The notes under the pieces: generated by a model
Seen by the model: the letters and a program-made list of their open reading frames with translations, nothing else
Database searches by the model: none
What the model was told of the DNA's origin: nothing
Origin: Methylomonas albis
GTDB lineage: Bacteria; Pseudomonadota; Gammaproteobacteria; Methylococcales; Methylomonadaceae
Direction: 5' to 3'
Assembly (NCBI RefSeq): GCF_014850955.1
Contig: NZ_JACXSS010000001.1
Location: 2,728,001-2,792,000 of the forward strand
DNA: 64,000 nucleotides
Made by a program: the position numbers and the translations under genes
In this document: in pieces, positions 1 to 9,385 of the stretch
Layout: each line of letters starts with the position of its first letter
How positions within the stretch are numbered: position 1 is the stretch's first letter

Positions 1-1417
1 AATCCATGATGATAAAGCTTTTTTCGCCTTCGTTATCTCTTATGCCGTAAATTAAGGCTTTTTTACTCTCCGCGGCAGTGTCGACCTCAAGCGCCTGATA
101 AGCAACCGGAAAGGCTTGGGCGGCGATGACCATTACCTCGAATATCAGTTTAGAATCCTGCTTGGGCAACAGTATTTTGCACACCACGCCGAGGGATCGT
201 TGTTGCGGCATGGCGTCCATCTTGCGAAAACTAACCAAGCTACCAATGGACAGTACACCTTCCTTATCGAAATTGCAGGACAAGGCGCGTTCCGAGTCAG
301 TCTCGGCACGCATTTCCAGCCCGGATTCCAAGCCGGGCCTGCCGGTTTCCAATAGATCATAGGTCGTTTCCAAACCAATAGCCACATATCTATCCAGCCG
401 ATCAGCAAAATACACCGTCCCTTGCGGCTCCTTGCCCTGCCAACGCTGCATCAGATAATCGAACAGCTCCGCCGATAGTTTTTGATGATTATTCTTATCG
501 ACCTCAAGCGAACTAAAACGCGCTTCCTCTTTGCTGCACAGCTTGTCGGCTTGCTTGATGACTTTACCCAGCTTGGTCAGGTTGAGATAAAGCATCGCCG
601 AATCGGACCTTCGATCGGTTTGCGCGGCATTCAGCAAAAAAGCCGGGGGCAAATCTTCGTCCATTAAAATGGCGCATTGCACGGCCTGCTCGGCAACCGG
701 CTTGGTTTCGATTTGCAGAAAATCGCTGATTTTCTCCAAAAACTCATAAACCAGTTGAAACTCTTTCTGCATCAAGCCGGATGGATAGGCCAAACTGAGC
801 AACAAAATTTGTTTGTAGCTGTCTTCGACCGACGACAGTTTACTAAAGATACCGCCCTGATCAGCCACTTTGGAACTAGCCTTATCCAGCTTGACGGCCA
901 GTTTATACAGCGAGTGCAAATCGATCCAGATCCAGTCCGGCACCGGGTAGCTCATCATATAGTGACTTATCACAATGCGACTCAAGCCCCGAATAGTGCG
1001 CTGTATCGCTAAGGCCGTAGATTTACCCTGCAACCAGCCGATTTCACGACGCGTCAACTCCTTCACCACGCTCCAATAACCGATGGTAAATTGCCTTTCG
1101 ATTGCGCAAGCTAAGCCGAATATTTTTTTTTCGCCTTCACCCTTCGGAAAACCAAACTTGATCAGTCGCGAACGCAAATAATCGTCGATCAAGTAAAAGC
1201 TGTCTCTGAGTAATTCCAATGCATGCAGGCGTTTTGCCGCCGGCATTTCCACCGAAATCAACTCTCCCAGCAATTCGTGAAACAAGCGTGCGGCCAAACC
1301 CGGATTAGCAGTCGGAAGTTCGGCAACCCATTGACGTAGCGCATCGTCGGTAAACGACGCCAATAATTGCGGATCGTTTTTTTGCTGAGGGATGACCAGA
1401 AAAAAAGAGTTTTTCAC
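1..1417 (-). CDS. conserved hypothetical protein, C-terminus beyond left edge (partial)
   Basis: An uninterrupted minus-strand frame of about 472 codons runs off the left edge. It starts at GTG 1417, which overlaps the stop of a tiny upstream frame (GTGA overlap). The protein begins MKNSFFLVIPQQKND and has no signal peptide or membrane segment; most of it looks helical. Near the visible end (reverse strand, about 30-270) the pattern NFDKEG...IGSLVSFRK...RSLGVVCK...AFPV is reminiscent of a degenerate PilZ-like beta-barrel seen in large cytoplasmic proteins, but this is a weak match. The gene follows the 107-aa gene at 1516-1839, and the two probably form an operon. Function unknown. The GTG start is the best available but lacks a strong ribosome binding site, so the N-terminus could lie elsewhere. 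Confidence 0.7.
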   Translation of the reverse strand, partial: MKNSFFLVIPQQKNDPQLLASFTDDALRQWVAELPTANPGLAARLFHELLGELISVEMPAAKRLHALELLRDSFYLIDDYLRSRLIKFGFPKGEGEKKIFGLACAIERQFTIGYWSVVKELTRREIGWLQGKSTALAIQRTIRGLSRIVISHYMMSYPVPDWIWIDLHSLYKLAVKLDKASSKVADQGGIFSKLSSVEDSYKQILLLSLAYPSGLMQKEFQLVYEFLEKISDFLQIETKPVAEQAVQCAILMDEDLPPAFLLNAAQTDRRSDSAMLYLNLTKLGKVIKQADKLCSKEEARFSSLEVDKNNHQKLSAELFDYLMQRWQGKEPQGTVYFADRLDRYVAIGLETTYDLLETGRPGLESGLEMRAETDSERALSCNFDKEGVLSIGSLVSFRKMDAMPQQRSLGVVCKILLPKQDSKLIFEVMVIAAQAFPVAYQALEVDTAAESKKALIYGIRDNEGEKSFIIMD

Positions 1418-1512
1418 AAAGCATCCACAATTGAAGAAAGTACCGCCAATGGCATAACATCTCTACAGGCGATAAAGCCACGAGCGTCCGGCCTTGCAAA
1501 GCTATCACTCAT
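1414..1512 (-). CDS. possible 32-aa leader/coupling ORF
   Basis: ATG 1512 opens three bases after the stop of the 107-aa gene and runs 32 codons (MSDSFARPDARG...) to a TGA that overlaps the GTG start of the large downstream gene by four bases. It may be a coupling ORF that delivers ribosomes to that start, or the true N-terminal region of the large gene separated by a frameshift. No family is recognised. Low confidence that a stable product is made. Confidence 0.3.
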   Translation of the reverse strand: MSDSFARPDARGFIACRDVMPLAVLSSIVDAL

Positions 1513-1515
1513 CGG

Positions 1516-1839
1516 CTAGAACAACCCTTCGTCATCAACCATCAAATTTTGCAAGGCATTCACATCCTTTCTGAGTTGTTTCCTTGCCAATAACTTGGTT
1601 TGTACGCGTTCGGGAAGTTCGGTAAATATCAATACTTGATTGGCCACCAGCAAATCGACCAAATCGTCTATTACCCTAACCATATCATTATCGGTGGCCG
1701 ATAAGGCTTGTCTAACCTTGTCGCTGGAGAGCTGTTGCAAAAATGCCGCCACTTCCGGGTTATCGACATCAAGCCACTCGTCGCCGCTGTCGCGCAGCTG
1801 CACAATCGCTCCAGCGTGATCCCGGACTACAAACGGCAT
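1516..1839 (-). CDS. conserved 107-aa hypothetical protein
   Basis: A 107-residue acidic cytoplasmic protein (MPFVVRDHAGAIVQLRD...LMVDDEGLF) with ribosome binding site AGGTGG close upstream of ATG 1839. It resembles a small gammaproteobacterial family that often carries the misleading name 'tryptophan synthase beta-like'. It has no PLP lysine region and is far too short for TrpB, so that name should not be read as a function. Recognisable features are the N-terminal beta-rich MPFVVRD segment, the central NPEVAAFLQQL helix and an ELPERVQTKLLARKQLR segment. It heads a probable operon with the large partial gene at 1-1417. Confidence 0.7.
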   Translation of the reverse strand: MPFVVRDHAGAIVQLRDSGDEWLDVDNPEVAAFLQQLSSDKVRQALSATDNDMVRVIDDLVDLLVANQVLIFTELPERVQTKLLARKQLRKDVNALQNLMVDDEGLF

Positions 1840-1910
1840 ATGCCACCTACAATTCCAATATTTCGCAAAGTGTCAAACCCGCCTGCAACCATTAGCGACG
1901 CTAAAGCCGA

Positions 1911-2357
1911 TCATCTAGCCGAGATAGTCAAAGCGCCTAGCGTTACGCCAATGTCTATGCCGCGTCCGTTGCCGGATAGCGCCAGAGAAATTTCACCGCG
2001 CGTCAATAGTTGCCCGTCTATAGACTTGGTAGCTCCCGCATGACCTTCAAAGGCGACAAAGCTGCCATAAATTTCATTCAGATTTCTAACTTCGGAAAAC
2101 ACGCCAGTTCCCTCTATCTCCGACTTACCGATGGTAAATCCTATGCTCTTAGAGGCCAAAGCCACTTGCGCCCGTTGACCGTTACTGCAACTGATATTGC
2201 CAAGTCCGTCGTATTGTTTGTAAACAAATGACCAACCGCTGAGCTTATAAGTCATCGTGCAGGACGTGAGGGGTTGCGCCGCGACCGGAGAAACGAAAAA
2301 CATGCCGCCGATGCAAATAGCCAACAGCGGAATAAATCGAAAAAACTGGGTTGTCAT
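1911..2357 (-). CDS. small exported protein, unknown function
   Basis: The start is placed at ATG 2357 (MTTQFFRFIPLL) because a GGAG motif lies eight bases before it, inside the longer alternative start at 2369. The 148-aa product has a clear Sec signal peptide: an N-terminal Arg, a hydrophobic core ending ...MFFVSPVAA, then QPLTSC. The mature part has two cysteines (C37 and C60 counted from the longer start) that could form a disulfide, and a Gly-rich C-terminal half (SGNGRGIDIGVTLGALTIS) recalling small periplasmic or outer-membrane-associated beta proteins. It is the last gene of a probable operon with the DUF748 protein and the lipoprotein. Family not identified. Confidence 0.65.
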   Translation of the reverse strand: MTTQFFRFIPLLAICIGGMFFVSPVAAQPLTSCTMTYKLSGWSFVYKQYDGLGNISCSNGQRAQVALASKSIGFTIGKSEIEGTGVFSEVRNLNEIYGSFVAFEGHAGATKSIDGQLLTRGEISLALSGNGRGIDIGVTLGALTISAR

Positions 2358-2452
2358 TAGAATCTCCATTTTTATTAAATCTTAAACACAAATCGCTACG
2401 CTACTGTCACTGCGCAAAACGCCATTATATTACAAACCGTGTAAGCTTCCGT

Positions 2453-5392
2453 TTACTGCGAAGCGCCCAACGATAACAACGTTTTAATGCCACCAGCTGC
2501 TTCGGTATGATTGAGTTCGGTGGCCAACAGATATAGCCTGTCTTTGCTAATACCGCCAGGGTCGGTGACATACTGGGCAATATGATTGGCTCTGGCAATC
2601 GCCAAGTCGTTAAGACGCTGCGGATCGGGTGGGAAAACGCTTTCCAATTTCTGTTGCGCCAAGGGGTAAAAATCGGCATCCGGGTTACTCTTAATCCTTG
2701 GCTTGCCTAACAGCGATCTATCCATTTCCAACGGGAACACTTCGCCAAAAAACTTGGCCAGCAAACGCTGATAGTCCTCGTCGGACAATTCGATATATTC
2801 GTGCCGAACTTTTTCGCCTTTATCGCGCAATTCACCGGACTTCATTTTCTTTAACACATCCTTTACCGCCTCAAAGCGCATCGCCGGCCAGTCCAGGGTT
2901 TCGTAGGCAATGCCTTTGATTTCCAGGGTCAAATCGGGTTTGCTCAGCAAGGCTTTGTTAAGTTGATCCAGTTTAGCGGATTCTTCGACTGCCAATTCGG
3001 CACTACCTGGTGCGAAAGCCACAGTGCTAAAGTCCTTATCGTCACCCAGCAGCGAACCGAGCATCTTGAACGGCGACAGTGCAGCTTTAGTCACTAAATT
3101 AACCAACACGTCCGCCAACAACGAACCGATGCTGAATTTCGGATCTTCCAAACTGCCGGTGATCGGAAAATCCAGATTAATTTTGCCATTAGAATCTTTT
3201 AATAAAGCAATCGCTAAATGTAAGGGCAAGGACACTGCATGCGGATTTTCGACGTGCTCGCCCAGAGCCAGCTGATCGATAAGCAATTTATTCTGCACCG
3301 CCAACTGCCCTTGTTTGATCGTGTATTGCAAGTCCAGCGCCATTTGGCCTTTCTCTATCCGATAGCCGGCAAACTCGGCCATATAAGGCGTAATCAGCGG
3401 CAAAGGCATATTGGTAAATTTCAGTGCAATATCCGAATCGCCGTTGTCGAATTGATACTTGCCTTTGATAGCCACCGAGGCTATGTCGTAAACCTTTCCT
3501 TTTAAAGCCAACTTGGCCTCGGCATCCTTATCCGATGAAAAACCGCTGACTTCACCGTCCAGACCGTTCATAGCCGCTACGAAGGGCAAGATCAAGGAAT
3601 AGTCGGCGAAATCCGATTTACCCTCTTTCAATTCAATTTTACCGATACTGATACGCGGCTCGGCGGATTTACCGACTGCCGGTTTTGCAGGAAGCTTAGC
3701 TGTAGCCGCTGGCTTGGTCGCAATTTGCGAAACCATCAGGTCATCGACATTGGTTTGGCCGTCTTTTTTGATATTAAAACGCAAATAAGGATGATCGAGC
3801 ATCACCTTGGCTAGCTTGAAATCCTGTTTGGCCAAATCGATCTCTATGCCAGTCAATTCCAGATTGGACCATTTCAAGAAATCTTTATTTTTGACCTGAT
3901 CGCGCGTCACCAAACCTTCTAAAATGGCTGCGCCTTGAAACGTCAGTTGCAGCGGATCGGCGACCGTTAATTGCAGACTGCCCTTCCCGCTTAAGTCGCC
4001 ATCCACCAATTCCAGCTTCATGAAAGGGTCCAGATAAGGCTGGAACACTTTAAGATTAATATCTTGAACATCCAAGGCCCAAGAGCCCGCAAAAGGCTCC
4101 AAGCTCATCTCGCCGCCGACTTTCAAACTGCCGGTTTTATTAAACTTGCTGCTTAACTGCAAAGGCAATTTGCCGGCGTCCTGCGTTTTGAATTTCTGTA
4201 ACTTGCAATTCAATTCGCTTAATTGCAGCTCCAGCGGTTTTGACAGACTGTAATCGAAAAAATGAATGCTGTAATTGTTCAGCGCTAACTCATCCAGCTT
4301 AATCAGCCAGGGCTTGCTGCTGTCAACAACCGCCGGTGCTGCTGGTTGAGCCGCTGTTGAAGCAGCGGTCTCCCCAGCAAACAAAGCCTGATAATTCACT
4401 ACACCGTCCGCTTGCAACCACGCGCTAATCGCAGCATCGCTGCTTGACACCGTAGTAATGTCGACTTGTTGTTGATTGACATCGACACTAATTCCGCTGA
4501 CCTGCAAGGCCGGCACGCTGATTAAAGACTTACCTTGATTCTTCTCGGATATTTCCAGCTGCTTTATGTCGATATTGCCGTTGCTGATTTTTGTCAGCAG
4601 GCCATGCGCTGCTTCGCTCAATGCATAATCGACTTGCAAGCCAAGTAGACCGTTAACAATTTCCACAGGCAAGATTTGCTGCAAAAACAATTGCCAGCTT
4701 CTTGCCAGGCCAATGTTCTCCAGCTTCAAATGGCCTTTGGAGGCCAACGGCGCAATGGTGAAATCGCCATGCCATTCGATAGTACCACCCGACTCCAAAC
4801 CTATGCTCAAATCGCCCATAGCACTGCTTGCCGCTTGGGTGCTTAGCTCGTGGAACGTCAAATTGAGCGGCAACAGGTTTTCCGACACTGTTTGCCCGCT
4901 AGCAGCGTCCTGCCAGTGTATACGTCCCTCTTTGATCGCTATTTGATGGATCAGCAGCGCCAAACTTTCCCCACCGCTGTTGTTTGTGTCAGGCTCAGCC
5001 TTTGCCTGCGTGCCTTGTATATCCGCGAAATTGAACGCACCGTCGGCCCGCCGTTCCACATTGAATTGCGGATTAGCCAACTCGATGGTATCTAAAACCA
5101 CACCCCTCAGTTTTGCCGATTCCAGTGCATCTAAATCGACGAATAAACGCTCGAAACCGACTAGGTTTTTACCGTCCTTAGCCGCTAAGGCAAAGCCTTC
5201 CATCGCCAATGTAAAGTTGAATGGATTAAAACGAATCGCTGAAACCTGGGCTTGTTGGCCGGTTTTTTCCTGCAGCAAAGCCGGCAGTTTTTTCAACGCC
5301 AGCGCCGGCAGCAGGTAAAAACCCAAAAAGGCATAGATTGCCAAAAACGCCGTTAGTCCCAGCGCTGCGATCAAGCCTTTTTTTAATTTCAT
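2453..5392 (-). CDS. DUF748 / AsmA-like envelope protein
   Basis: The start is ATG 5392 (MKLKKGLIAALG), preceded by a GGGG motif at proper spacing; the frame also opens at a GTG four codons earlier. The product is about 979 aa with one N-terminal membrane helix (residues 5-30), then a very long periplasmic repeat-type beta region typical of DUF748/AsmA-like proteins: the N-terminal block with VDLDALESAKLRGVVLDTIEL, the central KGSLQLTVADPLQLTFQG and PGSAELAVEESAKLDQL, an OmpA-like tail segment. Relatives act in lipid transport or outer-membrane homeostasis; the exact role here is unknown. It begins 22 bases after the upstream lipoprotein stop, so the two are probably co-transcribed. Confidence 0.85.
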   Translation of the reverse strand: MKLKKGLIAALGLTAFLAIYAFLGFYLLPALALKKLPALLQEKTGQQAQVSAIRFNPFNFTLAMEGFALAAKDGKNLVGFERLFVDLDALESAKLRGVVLDTIELANPQFNVERRADGAFNFADIQGTQAKAEPDTNNSGGESLALLIHQIAIKEGRIHWQDAASGQTVSENLLPLNLTFHELSTQAASSAMGDLSIGLESGGTIEWHGDFTIAPLASKGHLKLENIGLARSWQLFLQQILPVEIVNGLLGLQVDYALSEAAHGLLTKISNGNIDIKQLEISEKNQGKSLISVPALQVSGISVDVNQQQVDITTVSSSDAAISAWLQADGVVNYQALFAGETAASTAAQPAAPAVVDSSKPWLIKLDELALNNYSIHFFDYSLSKPLELQLSELNCKLQKFKTQDAGKLPLQLSSKFNKTGSLKVGGEMSLEPFAGSWALDVQDINLKVFQPYLDPFMKLELVDGDLSGKGSLQLTVADPLQLTFQGAAILEGLVTRDQVKNKDFLKWSNLELTGIEIDLAKQDFKLAKVMLDHPYLRFNIKKDGQTNVDDLMVSQIATKPAATAKLPAKPAVGKSAEPRISIGKIELKEGKSDFADYSLILPFVAAMNGLDGEVSGFSSDKDAEAKLALKGKVYDIASVAIKGKYQFDNGDSDIALKFTNMPLPLITPYMAEFAGYRIEKGQMALDLQYTIKQGQLAVQNKLLIDQLALGEHVENPHAVSLPLHLAIALLKDSNGKINLDFPITGSLEDPKFSIGSLLADVLVNLVTKAALSPFKMLGSLLGDDKDFSTVAFAPGSAELAVEESAKLDQLNKALLSKPDLTLEIKGIAYETLDWPAMRFEAVKDVLKKMKSGELRDKGEKVRHEYIELSDEDYQRLLAKFFGEVFPLEMDRSLLGKPRIKSNPDADFYPLAQQKLESVFPPDPQRLNDLAIARANHIAQYVTDPGGISKDRLYLLATELNHTEAAGGIKTLLSLGASQ

Positions 5393-5414
5393 TTCTATCC
5401 CCACGCCCTGAAAA

Positions 5415-7205
5415 CTAGTGCAACTTATTCAATAACTCGGCTTCTATCCGACATCCGCCGAGATCCGGATAATCGGCCAGATTTTGTTCAAAATCGCGAA
5501 AGGACGGATGCTGAAAGGCCAAGCGGGCAATCTTGCCCTGTACTAATTCAAACTCCAAAGCCCCGCCTTTTTCGCGCGGACTGCCGGGTTTGGTGACAAA
5601 CAGCAGAATGCCGATGTTCGCCAAGGGCTGGCCTTGATCCTGAGCAGGACGCGCGCAGCTATAAGCCTCTATGTTCAAGCCGCTAAACACGCCCGCCAGC
5701 TGACCCGCGTTGATCAGTACGCCTTCGTCGGCAACCGTCGGCAGTTGCAGCAAAGTTTCCAGGCCAAAATTACTCAAATGGTTTTGCAATAAAACCGTAC
5801 CGTTTCCGCCTTTCTCGGTATTCAACAAGGGATACAATTGCCGAGCAGCCTCGTCTTTATTCGGGTTTTGCAAGGCCGATAAAAATTGCCGTGCCGCCGA
5901 TTGTATTGGGTTGATCACGCCTTCTTTTTTCTGTCTGGAATTGGTCAGTGCATCCCAATCCTGCTCGGTGTTAACCGCCAGTTTCATACTCTTCATCACG
6001 GCATAATCTTCGCTGGCCAGACAGCCGGAGAAATCCTTAGCACGGTATTGTTCCAGTAACTTTGGCCGAATTTCGTCAGTCATGGCCCGCTGCGCGGAAA
6101 TATTGAAATTTTTCCACTCCGGTGAGTTTTTGTTCAGAAAATAATATAACACCGCATTGCGATCGAATTTATTGAAGCCCAAATCCTTCATCGCCAATTT
6201 TAGGCGCCGGCATTGGCTTTCCACATCCGGGTAATTCTGCCAATCCGGTTGCAGATTGGGTTTGGCAGCAGGGTCGACCTGATCGATCAGCTGCCGCAAA
6301 CTCACTTCGCCGTTGGCAGTTTGAATCGGCACACGCCACAATTCATCCAGGGACAAATCATGCGCATCGGGCGTCAGATCCCCCGAGGTTTTCAACAACA
6401 AAGACGACGCGATTTCCGGGTATACCCGCAGTTCACCCAGCAATTTGCTTTCGGACGACCAAGCGCTCAATCCGCCTTCGACCACCTCATAAACCGCCAA
6501 GCGAATTTGATTGAAACTACTGCTGTCGCCTGCTAGCACCACGCTGGCCGGCAATGAATGAGTCTCCGAACTATATTTGCCGTTAGCGGAAGCGCTGGCA
6601 GCCGGGGTTTTGGTCACCACTTGCGGATTGCTCTCCACCCAGTTGCCGGCCAACTTACCCATCACAGCCATACCGGCACCGACTCCGGTGAATGCGAACA
6701 AAGTGCTGGCCGCATTGACGTCGCTGATCACTTGGGAAAGATTGGCTTCGTGACTGTTACTGGTCAAAAAATTGTATTCGATCAGGTTGTCTTTGCTGGA
6801 ATCGAGCCGTAACCAAGGCGTCAAATAGGATTTTTTAGTTTCCAGTTTGAAATTGCATTTGCCGGTGGTGGCTTGATACAAAAAGCCGCTGGCTTCGCGC
6901 TTCAGTTTTAACGGATCGTTATGCACACTAAATACCAGCGCCGCAGATTGATCGCCGTTTTCGTAATGGCCGCCGACATCGCTACAACCGCCTTTCAAGG
7001 CGTTGTCGCCTTTGAAATCGAAATCCGACACCAATTGCACATAGTAGTCGTCGCCACTAACCGTGGCCTGGCCACGTAGCGGCTTGATCGGCATGGATTC
7101 TGACTTGGGATAATCGACCGCAATTTGCCGAGTCGTGGCACAACCTGCCAGCAAACCGCTACCGAGCAAGGCAATATTAAGGATTGAAAAACAACGTATC
7201 GACAT
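5415..7205 (-). CDS. large lipoprotein, unknown function
   Basis: The frame is open from 7460, but the real start is ATG 7205 (MSIRCFSILNIALL): AGGA precedes it at good spacing, and the peptide is a textbook lipoprotein signal with lipobox LLAG-C (Cys at about residue 22). The upstream 85 codons are translated repeat DNA. The 596-aa mature product is probably anchored to the outer membrane. Visible features are an N-terminal beta-rich region with cysteines, a glycine/alanine helix around FAFTGVGAGMAVMGKLAG, and a helical C-terminal half. No family is recognised. It is followed after 22 bases by the DUF748 protein, which suggests a shared envelope task. Confidence 0.75.
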   Translation of the reverse strand: MSIRCFSILNIALLGSGLLAGCATTRQIAVDYPKSESMPIKPLRGQATVSGDDYYVQLVSDFDFKGDNALKGGCSDVGGHYENGDQSAALVFSVHNDPLKLKREASGFLYQATTGKCNFKLETKKSYLTPWLRLDSSKDNLIEYNFLTSNSHEANLSQVISDVNAASTLFAFTGVGAGMAVMGKLAGNWVESNPQVVTKTPAASASANGKYSSETHSLPASVVLAGDSSSFNQIRLAVYEVVEGGLSAWSSESKLLGELRVYPEIASSLLLKTSGDLTPDAHDLSLDELWRVPIQTANGEVSLRQLIDQVDPAAKPNLQPDWQNYPDVESQCRRLKLAMKDLGFNKFDRNAVLYYFLNKNSPEWKNFNISAQRAMTDEIRPKLLEQYRAKDFSGCLASEDYAVMKSMKLAVNTEQDWDALTNSRQKKEGVINPIQSAARQFLSALQNPNKDEAARQLYPLLNTEKGGNGTVLLQNHLSNFGLETLLQLPTVADEGVLINAGQLAGVFSGLNIEAYSCARPAQDQGQPLANIGILLFVTKPGSPREKGGALEFELVQGKIARLAFQHPSFRDFEQNLADYPDLGGCRIEAELLNKLH

Positions 7206-7342
7206 TAAATATCCTATGGAGTCGCGCAACCCAGGCACGCATGTACAGCATGCGCCCGATGCAATATCGTTTAAATGTAAAATCGAGTTCTTAGGCGATT
7301 TATGGCAATAAATGTACCCAAACCAAGCATTTTTCCGTTGAC

Positions 7343-7392
7343 TGAGCGAAGCCGAAGTCAACCGCTCGCTTCGGTTACTTCGGCTTCGCTCA
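7343..7392. repeat. 16-bp perfect inverted repeat (REP-like)
   Basis: TGAGCGAAGCCGAAGT (7343-7358) is matched exactly by its reverse complement at 7377-7392, separated by an 18-base spacer. It lies in the 413-bp intergenic stretch between the lipoprotein start (7205) and the hslR stop (7619), and is partly read as protein by the extended lipoprotein frame. It looks like a dispersed intergenic palindrome, or the end of the upstream transcript. No T-run follows, so a simple intrinsic terminator is unlikely. Nothing else was recognised in 7206-7618. Confidence 0.7.
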
Positions 7393-7618
7393 GCACAAGT
7401 CCGCTCAGCGAACAACATACTTGGCATCGCCAAATGGGTACAAACTTTCTCAAAAACCACCTTATGCGTCGCTTAATCGTAAATCGATACAATTAAAGTA
7501 AGGCCAAGTGATGCCTTTGATAGACGCTAATCAAGCACTAATTCCATGCAAATTAGCTGGGAATGATAAATTGAAGCGGGTTTTGTGGCTATTGTTTTGT
7601 TCGGCGCAGTCATTGACC

Positions 7619-8017
7619 TTAAATCGCGTCTTGTTTAAAGCGATGGATTTGTCGGCGTTGTTTCTTGTTGGGTTTGTGCTCGCGCTCGGACGGATGCAGC
7701 GAAGCTTGTTGCTGCTTGTGTAATTCGATTTGTTTAAGCCGCTTATCGATACTAGCTTGGTCTTCGCTGTAAAGCGCCACGGCCTCTTTAGCCGGACGGC
7801 GCTGATTATTCAGATCGGTCACCGCAAGCTGCCAAGTGTATTGGTCCTTGGTGACGCTAATCAAATCGCCGACTTTCACTTCTTTGCCCGGCTTGCAACG
7901 CTGGCCGTTGACATGCACCTTGCCGCCGTTGACTGCATCGGAGGCCAGACCACGTGTTTTGAAAAAACGCGCGGCCCATAGCCATTTGTCGATGCGGACT
8001 TGGTTTAAGTCACTCAA
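7619..8017 (-). CDS. hslR: Hsp15-like S4-domain RNA-binding heat-shock protein
   Basis: Ribosome-associated heat-shock protein Hsp15 recycles free 50S subunits carrying nascent chains. The S4 RNA-binding motif is clear near the N-terminus: VRIDKWLWAARFFKTRGLA, then GGKVHVNGQRCKPGKEVKVGD. A basic tail (KPNKKQRRQIHRFKQDAI) matches the family. The open frame reaches 8053, but the TTG at 8017 gives 132 aa, close to the 133 aa of the E. coli protein, and lies behind GGAG. This start overlaps the end of the rhodanese gene by eight bases, which indicates translational coupling. Operon order is ispH-rhodanese-hslR. Confidence 0.88.
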   Translation of the reverse strand: MSDLNQVRIDKWLWAARFFKTRGLASDAVNGGKVHVNGQRCKPGKEVKVGDLISVTKDQYTWQLAVTDLNNQRRPAKEAVALYSEDQASIDKRLKQIELHKQQQASLHPSEREHKPNKKQRRQIHRFKQDAI

Positions 8018-8366
8018 CGCGTAACCCGCTCTCCGTCCACGCTTTAAAACCACCCGCCATGCTGACTGCGCCGCTGTAACCCAGTTGATTCAATACCTGA
8101 GTAGCCAGTGCCGAACGTCCGCCAGTCTGGCAATACACGACTATAGCCGACTGTTGCTGACCTTGAAAATCCGGATGACTGTCAATCTTAAACTCCAACA
8201 AACCGCGAGGAATATTGACGGCCCCCGGCAAATGCCCGGCAGCATATTCGGCCGGCTCGCGCACATCCAACAATAAATTGGTCAAACGATTTTGCGCAGT
8301 CGCCACATCGATTTCAGTAATCTGTTGTTTGGCGGCAGCGACCAGCTCTTGGGCAGTAACGCTCAT
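8010..8366 (-). CDS. single-domain rhodanese-like protein
   Basis: A 118-aa cytoplasmic rhodanese domain. It shows the LLLDVREPAEYAAGHLPGAVNIP core (residues 31-53) and the active-site loop YCQTGGRS with catalytic Cys79, so sulfurtransferase chemistry (persulfide transfer from thiosulfate or a protein donor) is plausible. It has no signal peptide. It begins 25 bases after the ispH stop and overlaps hslR. Linkage to the Fe-S enzyme IspH hints at sulfur delivery or redox support, but this is only inference from position. Confidence 0.9.
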   Translation of the reverse strand: MSVTAQELVAAAKQQITEIDVATAQNRLTNLLLDVREPAEYAAGHLPGAVNIPRGLLEFKIDSHPDFQGQQQSAIVVYCQTGGRSALATQVLNQLGYSGAVSMAGGFKAWTESGLRVE

Positions 8367-8391
8367 AAATTTTCTCCAATCGTAAACGGGA

Positions 8392-9348
8392 TCAAGCTTC
8401 CATGTGCTTTTTCAATTCTTTCGGAATCGAGAATACCACTTTTTCTTCTATCCCTTTGTTTTCGCGAACCTGGGTGGTTTCGCCGCCCCATTCCTTTAGT
8501 TGATTGATCACTTCCTGTACCAACACTTCGGGAGCCGACGCGCCGGCAGTAACGCCAACCACATCGATTCCATCCAACCATTCTCGTTTTAAATCCTTAT
8601 GGGTATCAATCAAAAACGCCTGTTTGCCCAACTGTTCGGCAATTTCCCGCAAACGATTGGAGTTGGAACTGTTCGGCGAACCGACCACCAAGATCAAATC
8701 AGAAATTTTTGCTAAATCATGCACTGCATCCTGGCGGTTTTGCGTGGCATAGCAAATATCGTCTTTTTTCTGTTCTTTAATAGACGGAAATTGTTCACGC
8801 AATGCGTCGACCATTATTTTGGTGTCGGTCATAGACAACGTGGTCTGGGTGACATAAGCCAAATTATCCGGATTATTGACTCTCAGGTTTTTGACATCAT
8901 CAGGGGTTTCAACCAGATAAATATCGCCATGCTCGGTGCACTTGTCGTACTGCCCCATAGTGCCTTCAACCTCAGGATGGCCGGCATGACCGATCAGAAT
9001 CACTTCTCTATCCTGCTTGGCATGTTTGGCAACTTGCATGTGTACTTTGGTTACCAACGGACAAGTCGCATCGAACACCGTTAACTTGCGCTCTTCCGCT
9101 TCTTTTTGGACCTGCTTGGACACACCATGGGCACTAAAAATCAAATACGAACCCACCGGAACATCGCTGAGTTCTTCGATAAAAATCGCGCCTTTTTCTT
9201 TCAAGCCGTCTACTACCGTACGGTTATGCACTACTTCATGCCGCACATAGATTGGTGCGCCGAAGGTATCGATCGCTTGATCGACAATTTCAATAGCCCG
9301 GTCAACACCGGCACAGAATCCACGAGGGTTAGCGAGTACGATTTGCAT
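8392..9348 (-). CDS. ispH: 4-hydroxy-3-methylbut-2-enyl diphosphate reductase
   Basis: IspH catalyses the last step of the MEP isoprenoid pathway, reducing HMBPP to IPP and DMAPP with a [4Fe-4S] cluster. The 318-aa protein has the expected length, the N-terminal [15 protein letters not shown] with cluster Cys12, the second cysteine in [12 protein letters not shown] and the third in [12 protein letters not shown]. The conserved EGTMGQY and [11 protein letters not shown] segments that contact substrate are present. It is the first gene of the ispH-rhodanese-hslR operon on the minus strand; the rraA stop lies 37 bases upstream of its start. Confidence 0.97.
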   Translation of the reverse strand: MQIVLANPRGFCAGVDRAIEIVDQAIDTFGAPIYVRHEVVHNRTVVDGLKEKGAIFIEELSDVPVGSYLIFSAHGVSKQVQKEAEERKLTVFDATCPLVTKVHMQVAKHAKQDREVILIGHAGHPEVEGTMGQYDKCTEHGDIYLVETPDDVKNLRVNNPDNLAYVTQTTLSMTDTKIMVDALREQFPSIKEQKKDDICYATQNRQDAVHDLAKISDLILVVGSPNSSNSNRLREIAEQLGKQAFLIDTHKDLKREWLDGIDVVGVTAGASAPEVLVQEVINQLKEWGGETTQVRENKGIEEKVVFSIPKELKKHMEA

Positions 9349-9385
9349 ATTCTTGAGTATTTTACTTGGTTAAGACGAAGCGATT

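Noticed and set aside
1516-1839. Tryptophan synthase beta subunit
   Set aside because: 107 aa without a PLP lysine or substrate motifs cannot be TrpB.
7343-7392. Intrinsic terminator
   Set aside because: The stem is perfect but the 18-base loop is long and no T-run follows on either strand.
7508-7723. 71-codon plus-strand frame
   Set aside because: Overlaps the end of hslR on the other strand and has no ribosome binding site.
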